DNA from: Hamiltosporidium magnivora
Lineage: Eukaryota > Microsporidia > Dubosqiidae
Assembly (NCBI GenBank): GCA_004325065.1
Contig: PITI01000489.1
Location: 1-11,693 of the forward strand
Direction: 5' to 3'
Length of the DNA stretch: 11,693 nucleotides
Within the stretch, counting starts at the first letter, position 1; every line of letters begins with the position of its first letter. Below, piece after piece: positions 10,691-11,693 of the stretch. Made by a program: the position numbers and the translations under genes. Under the pieces are notes generated by a model. It did no database searches and was not told where the DNA came from. It saw nothing but the letters and a program-made list of their open reading frames with translations.

Positions 10691-11318
10691 ACATTATATG
10701 AATAAGAAATCATAAAGATATCCGAATTAAAATCTGGTGGTGTTTTGAAATAAATTCATATATAACTTTTATTAAAAAAAACCATAGTTCTATATTGATA
10801 CATATTTTCTTGTTAGTTTTTTTAGCATCATTTTTTGATTTTTCTATCGAAATACTTTAGAATTTTTGCTCATTCCAGCATTCGTCGGATATATTAACCA
10901 CTGTTAAAACATGAAGTTTTAATTTAAAATCTTTTTTAAATAAAATTTGGGTAACTATAAAACAAAAATATCAAACCAAATGTTGCAGAGCACTATTTTG
11001 GTTTGAACTTAGTTCTTGGTTTTTTGTTTAAAATTTCTGCAATTAAGGCCTACACATCATTTTTGCTTATTCATTCAGCGCTAAATATAAGAGGTACATA
11101 TTTGGCTAATTTATAGCTTAAACTTTAGAATAATAATAACGACATTTATAAACAAATGACTTGTTGCTTATGCTTCTTGTTTCGGAGCTGTCAAATTGAG
11201 CAAAATATAATAAAAATATCATTTGTTTGTTCAATCTATATATTAAATTCTTTGACAGAACAATAGTAAAGAATTTCTATATACAGTAGAAAAGAAAGAA
11301 ATAGTACTTATTATAAGA
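10691..11318. other. AT-rich gene-free stretch next to the right repeat
   Basis: This returns to the interior composition, with no frame of note on either strand and no RNA gene or organised repeat. It ends where similarity to the left repeat begins at 11319. The bases immediately inside the two repeats (125 onward, and 11318 backward) show no similarity to each other, so the inner boundary of the inverted repeat is sharp. Confidence 0.82.
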
Positions 11319-11440
11319 ATCACATCTTTTTAAAAACAGTGGTAAGTGTTATACTTGTTTTCATGACATTAACGCAGTTCTAGGTTAAACATAAATGACT
11401 GCTACCCCAACACTCCATCAGCATCCCCTGCGATACCTAC
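11319..11440 (-). repeat. Right copy of the inverted repeat
   Basis: The reverse complement of this block is 91% identical to 4-124, starting at GTAGGTATCGCAGGGG on the outer side and ending with GATGTGAT on the inner side. The only gap is one base in the A/T run near the inner edge. Of the seven transitions, four pair TpG or CpA in one copy with TpA in the other, the direction expected from repeat-induced point mutation in fungi, though the sample is tiny. Outside it, 253 further bases of GC-balanced flank are visible. Whether the left copy continues with the same flank cannot be tested here: the three bases available (gac against aaa) do not favour it. Confidence 0.93.
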
Positions 11441-11472
11441 TTTCCAAAGACTTTCATCTACCAGGTGTGTAG
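11395..11472 (+). other. Short ATG frame starting inside the right repeat, reading outward
   Basis: ATG at 11395-11397 opens a 25-codon frame (begins MTATPTLHQHPLRYLL) ending at TAG 11470-11472. The same frame then stays open for another 71 codons to TAA 11686-11688, so 96 sense codons carry only one internal stop. In the left repeat the corresponding ATG is ATA and the frame meets a TAA after nine codons, so if this was a gene start, only the right copy keeps it. The ~75 bases of shared repeat between the inner edge and this ATG would then be its upstream region. This reading competes with the minus-strand one over the same bases. I recognise no protein family. Confidence 0.13.
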
Positions 11473-11509
11473 AACCTAAATAATAGGCGAGGCAGTTGCC
11501 CGGAGTTCG
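11402..11509 (-). pseudogene. Possible C-terminal coding segment ending inside the right repeat
   Basis: Reading inward, the minus strand is open for 35 codons after a TAA (11512-11510) and ends at TAG 11404-11402. It includes YYLGSTHLVDESLWKVGIAG and finishes with DADGVLG. The last 12 codons lie in the repeat, and the left copy shares the same reading and stop. Upstream in the same frame, 11581-11513 is open for 23 codons and 11692-11636 for 19 more. The stops between those two pieces fall in an AT-rich patch that could be a 63-base intron from GTAAAT (11644) to AG (11582), in phase. The TAA at 11512 would still break the gene. The opposite strand has a longer uninterrupted frame, so this is a tentative alternative. 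Confidence 0.17.
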
Positions 11510-11693
11510 TTAATGTCCGTTGCATGGAGTGTGATCGAAGGCCGAAGCCCCTCCTAAGCTCCCCAAGACTATTAAGCATTCCTACTTACTCTACACTTTC
11601 TGAACCCAAAAAACTTCTAGCTAAGATATATTTCAGAGATTTACATGGGGTCCACCTAGACGGTGCAATGTCATACCAACAGGTATAACCTGC
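11441..11693. other. GC-balanced, coding-like flank outside the right repeat
   Basis: G+C is about 46% overall (30, 31, 20 and 26 G or C in the four lines from 11461), a clear step from the interior. Both strands carry protein-like readings, described separately, and the AT-richer patch at about 11580-11645 divides two richer parts as an intron might. It does not match any ribosomal RNA or tRNA that I can recall. This is probably part of an ordinary gene or a repeat-family member that continues beyond the window, and the strand cannot be fixed from the sequence alone. Confidence 0.65.
11473..11688 (+). CDS. Hypothetical open frame, 71 codons, outward
   Basis: The frame is open from just after TAG 11470-11472 to TAA 11686-11688; its first ATG is at 11524, which would give 54 residues (begins MECDRRPKPLLSSPRLLSIP). 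It stays open through the AT-richer 11581-11640 segment, where all other frames examined are interrupted. It could be the continuation of the frame starting at 11395, broken by one TAG. The product has no signal peptide or membrane helix and no motif I recognise. At 46% G+C an open run of this length somewhere in six frames is not rare, so support is weak. Confidence 0.17.
   Translation, partial: NLNNRRGSCPEFVNVRCMECDRRPKPLLSSPRLLSIPTYSTLSEPKKLLAKIYFRDLHGVHLDGAMSYQQV

Noticed and set aside
125..11318. TATA boxes, polyadenylation signals, terminator-like T runs and ARS-like consensus matches
   Set aside because: They occur everywhere in DNA this rich in A and T and carry no information without an associated gene.
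11441..11693. Ribosomal RNA fragment
   Set aside because: The GC-balanced flank was compared from memory with conserved small-subunit rRNA stretches and shows no match; a coding reading fits better.
1..11693. Mitochondrial linear plasmid or Polinton-type element
   Set aside because: The inverted repeats fit, but an intact element would carry DNA or RNA polymerase, integrase or capsid genes; no frame exceeds 83 codons under the standard code and no remnant was recognised.

Overview
This window reads as an AT-rich, essentially gene-free stretch of a eukaryotic genome, closed off at both ends by a pair of inverted repeats. Lines counted by hand in the interior are about 18-23% G+C. The first 60 bases (48%) and the last 250 bases (about 46%) are much richer. 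The sparse coding signal, the lack of CpG depletion in a counted kilobase (14 CpG in 541-1560, about what base composition predicts) and a weak excess of TpA over ApT fit a fungal AT-rich (repeat-mutated) domain best. A microsporidian, protist or insect intergenic region is possible, and I cannot name the organism. Nothing suggests a bacterial or viral coding region.

Layout: (1) 4-124 is the left inverted repeat, with a GC-rich outer third. (2) 125-10205 is about 10 kb of AT-rich DNA with no gene I can support. Its longest stop-free frames are 70-83 codons and start with TTG rather than ATG. (3) 10206-10690 is the one clear compositional island inside, with a 60-base core of 52% G+C. On the minus strand it holds an 80-codon ATG frame that overlaps a second frame running on to 10206 with only two internal stops, so it may be a decayed gene. 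(4) 10691-11318 returns to AT-rich DNA. (5) 11319-11440 is the right inverted repeat. (6) 11441-11693 is GC-balanced flank that looks coding, but the strand is ambiguous.

The repeats align over 122 columns with 111 identities, in opposite orientation, about 11.2 kb apart. Three explanations remain open: a very decayed long transposon with terminal inverted repeats, an inverted duplication of a gene end on each side of an AT-rich intergenic or heterochromatic domain, or the inverted repeats of a regional centromere. No transposase, polymerase or target-site duplication is visible to settle this. I found no RNA gene, CRISPR array, telomeric repeat or convincing regulatory site, and I see no complete novel system.
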